DNA of 5,755 nt, taken from contig JAUWHU010000561.1 in the NCBI GenBank assembly GCA_030605705.1, positions 1 through 5,755 of the forward strand, in the 5' to 3' direction. Source of the DNA: Thermoflexia bacterium. Lineage in GTDB: Bacteria; Chloroflexota; Anaerolineae; B4-G1; SLSP01. Under the pieces are notes generated by a model. It was not told the origin of the DNA. It searched no databases and worked only from the letters and a program-made list of their open reading frames with translations. Numbering within the stretch: position 1 is the stretch's first letter; each line of letters opens with the position of its first letter. Both the position numbers and the translations under genes were made by a program. This document shows positions 4,949 through 5,755 of this stretch, in pieces.

Positions 4949-5000
4949 ACTGCCCTACGCGCACACGCAGCGAAATTCCGGGAATGGAGGAACTTATCAG

Positions 5001-5755
5001 ATGGTGAAACTCTTTTGGAACCACGAGGAACAGCGTCTGCGCGCCTTTTGGCGACTGGCGCTGCAGCTGCTCCTCACTGTCGCCGGCGTGATTGTCTTAG
5101 GGGTCGCGCTCAGTGTGGGGACGATGCTGTCCAGTAGTCAAGCACTGCCTGACCTCATCACCTGGAGCTGTTTGATCACTCTACTGGCGGTGTTGGCGAG
5201 CGTCGCGCTGGCCGGGCGCTTCCTCGACCGGCGACCCTTCGCGGACTTCGGCTTCCGCTTGCGGCGGGATTGGTGGTTAGATTTAGGTTTCGGTCTGGCG
5301 CTGGGCGCGCTGTTGATGGCGGCGATCTTCGCCGTTGAGTGGGTGGCGGGCTGGGTGATTATCACCGGCACGACGCAGACCTCGCTGCCAGGCCTGTCTT
5401 TCGCCACGGCTCTCTCCCTCCAGGTGCTATTTTTCTTGTGCGTGGGGTTCTACGAAGAACTACTCTCCCGTGGCTACATCCTGCGCAATCTAGCCGAAGG
5501 GTTCAACTGTTCGGTGCTCGGCCCGCGCGGGGCGCTGCTCCTCGCCTGGGGCCTATCCTCACTCCTCTTCGGGATGGCTCATCTGGGCAACCCTAACGCG
5601 ACTTGGGTCAGCTCCGGCAACATCGCCCTGGCCGGACTCTTCCTGGGATTGGGCTACATCCTGACCGGCGACTTAGCCATCCCTATCGGATTGCACATCA
5701 CCTGGAACTTCTTCCAGGGCAACGTCTTCGGCTTCCCGGTGAGCGGTCTGACCTC
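5001..5755 (+). CDS. CPBP-family intramembrane metalloprotease (type II CAAX prenyl endopeptidase-like), 3' end outside the window
   Basis: The frame is open from ATG 5001 to the window edge, giving 251 residues with no stop. It is a polytopic membrane protein with hydrophobic segments at about 18-43, 52-72, 92-118, 134-150, 177-195, 206-224 and 226-245. All three CPBP (Abi) motifs are present: EELLSR (E152, E153, R157), FGMAH (F190, H194) and HITWN (H232, N236). The catalytic glutamates and metal-binding histidines are thus intact, which supports an active intramembrane protease. Family members cleave prenylated, bacteriocin-related or signalling substrates, and nothing here identifies the substrate. 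GGAGG at 4986-4990 with a 10-nt spacer supports the start. The gene diverges from the polyphosphate cluster and has its own control region, so a functional link is not implied. Since the last motif is present, probably only a short C-terminal part is missing. Confidence 0.9.
   Translation, partial: MVKLFWNHEEQRLRAFWRLALQLLLTVAGVIVLGVALSVGTMLSSSQALPDLITWSCLITLLAVLASVALAGRFLDRRPFADFGFRLRRDWWLDLGFGLALGALLMAAIFAVEWVAGWVIITGTTQTSLPGLSFATALSLQVLFFLCVGFYEELLSRGYILRNLAEGFNCSVLGPRGALLLAWGLSSLLFGMAHLGNPNATWVSSGNIALAGLFLGLGYILTGDLAIPIGLHITWNFFQGNVFGFPVSGLT

Larger units (their letters stand above)
4682..5000. other. Divergent intergenic spacer between the CYTH-CHAD and CPBP genes
   Basis: This AT-rich 319-nt spacer shows no credible gene. 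From left to right it holds the CYTH-CHAD leader and promoter, two near-copies of TGAAAACGCC (around 4758 and 4781), dispersed-repeat copy 2, a four-unit heptamer array, a weak -10-like box and the CPBP Shine-Dalgarno. Confidence 0.75.

Noticed and set aside
5138..5407. Minus-strand open frame of 89 codons
   Set aside because: It lies antisense to the CPBP gene, whose frame has all three catalytic motifs; the product is low-complexity.
1..5755. tRNA or rRNA genes
   Set aside because: No cloverleaf with a GTTCRA-type T-loop and no conserved rRNA segment was recognised on either strand.

Overview
This window looks like part of a bacterial chromosome, with coding GC clearly above that of its AT-rich spacers. 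Five genes or gene parts are well supported. Four lie on the minus strand and are transcribed in the order CYTH-CHAD protein, adenylate kinase, PPK2 paralogue B, PPK2 paralogue A. A fifth gene runs off the right edge on the plus strand and encodes a CPBP-family membrane protease. The organism cannot be named from the sequence. The heptamer arrays between genes, the CACGGAGA-type dispersed repeats and the style of the CPBP N-terminus remind me of Chloroflexota (Anaerolineae-like) genomes, but that is only an impression. The adenylate kinase has a Cys3-Asp metal-binding lid like that of Bacillus subtilis.

Layout. 1-275: probable 3' end of a group II intron on the plus strand, made of a C-terminal maturase-like frame ending at 142 and three consecutive hairpins resembling domains V and VI. 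293-1908: two adjacent PPK2-family polyphosphate kinase genes, separated by 2 nt, with the second gene's Shine-Dalgarno inside the last codons of the first. 1909-2292: a non-coding spacer holding several inverted repeats, including a large GC-rich hairpin with two alternative foldings, and one copy of a dispersed repeat. 2293-2955: adk. 2971-3047: eleven exact-register 7-nt repeats that also supply the stop codon of the next gene. 3032-4681: CYTH-CHAD protein, preceded by a promoter with a perfect TATAAT box. 4682-5000: divergent spacer with the second, inverted copy of the dispersed repeat and another short heptamer array. 5001-5755: CPBP protease, open at the window edge.

How the genes fit together. 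The four minus-strand genes form a coherent polyphosphate/nucleotide module. PPK2 enzymes move phosphate between polyphosphate and nucleotides. Paralogue A closely resembles the catalytic half of two-domain polyphosphate:AMP phosphotransferase (PAP), which makes ADP from AMP and polyphosphate. Adenylate kinase turns 2 ADP into ATP plus AMP, so PAP plus Adk is a known route for polyphosphate-driven ATP regeneration. CHAD domains bind polyphosphate, and CYTH domains hydrolyse triphosphates such as inorganic tripolyphosphate. The co-location is seen; the joint function is inferred. Most notable are the apparent split of PAP into two separate genes that both keep catalytic motifs, their oppositely charged C-terminal tails, and the inverted repeats bracketing the CYTH-CHAD/adk pair.
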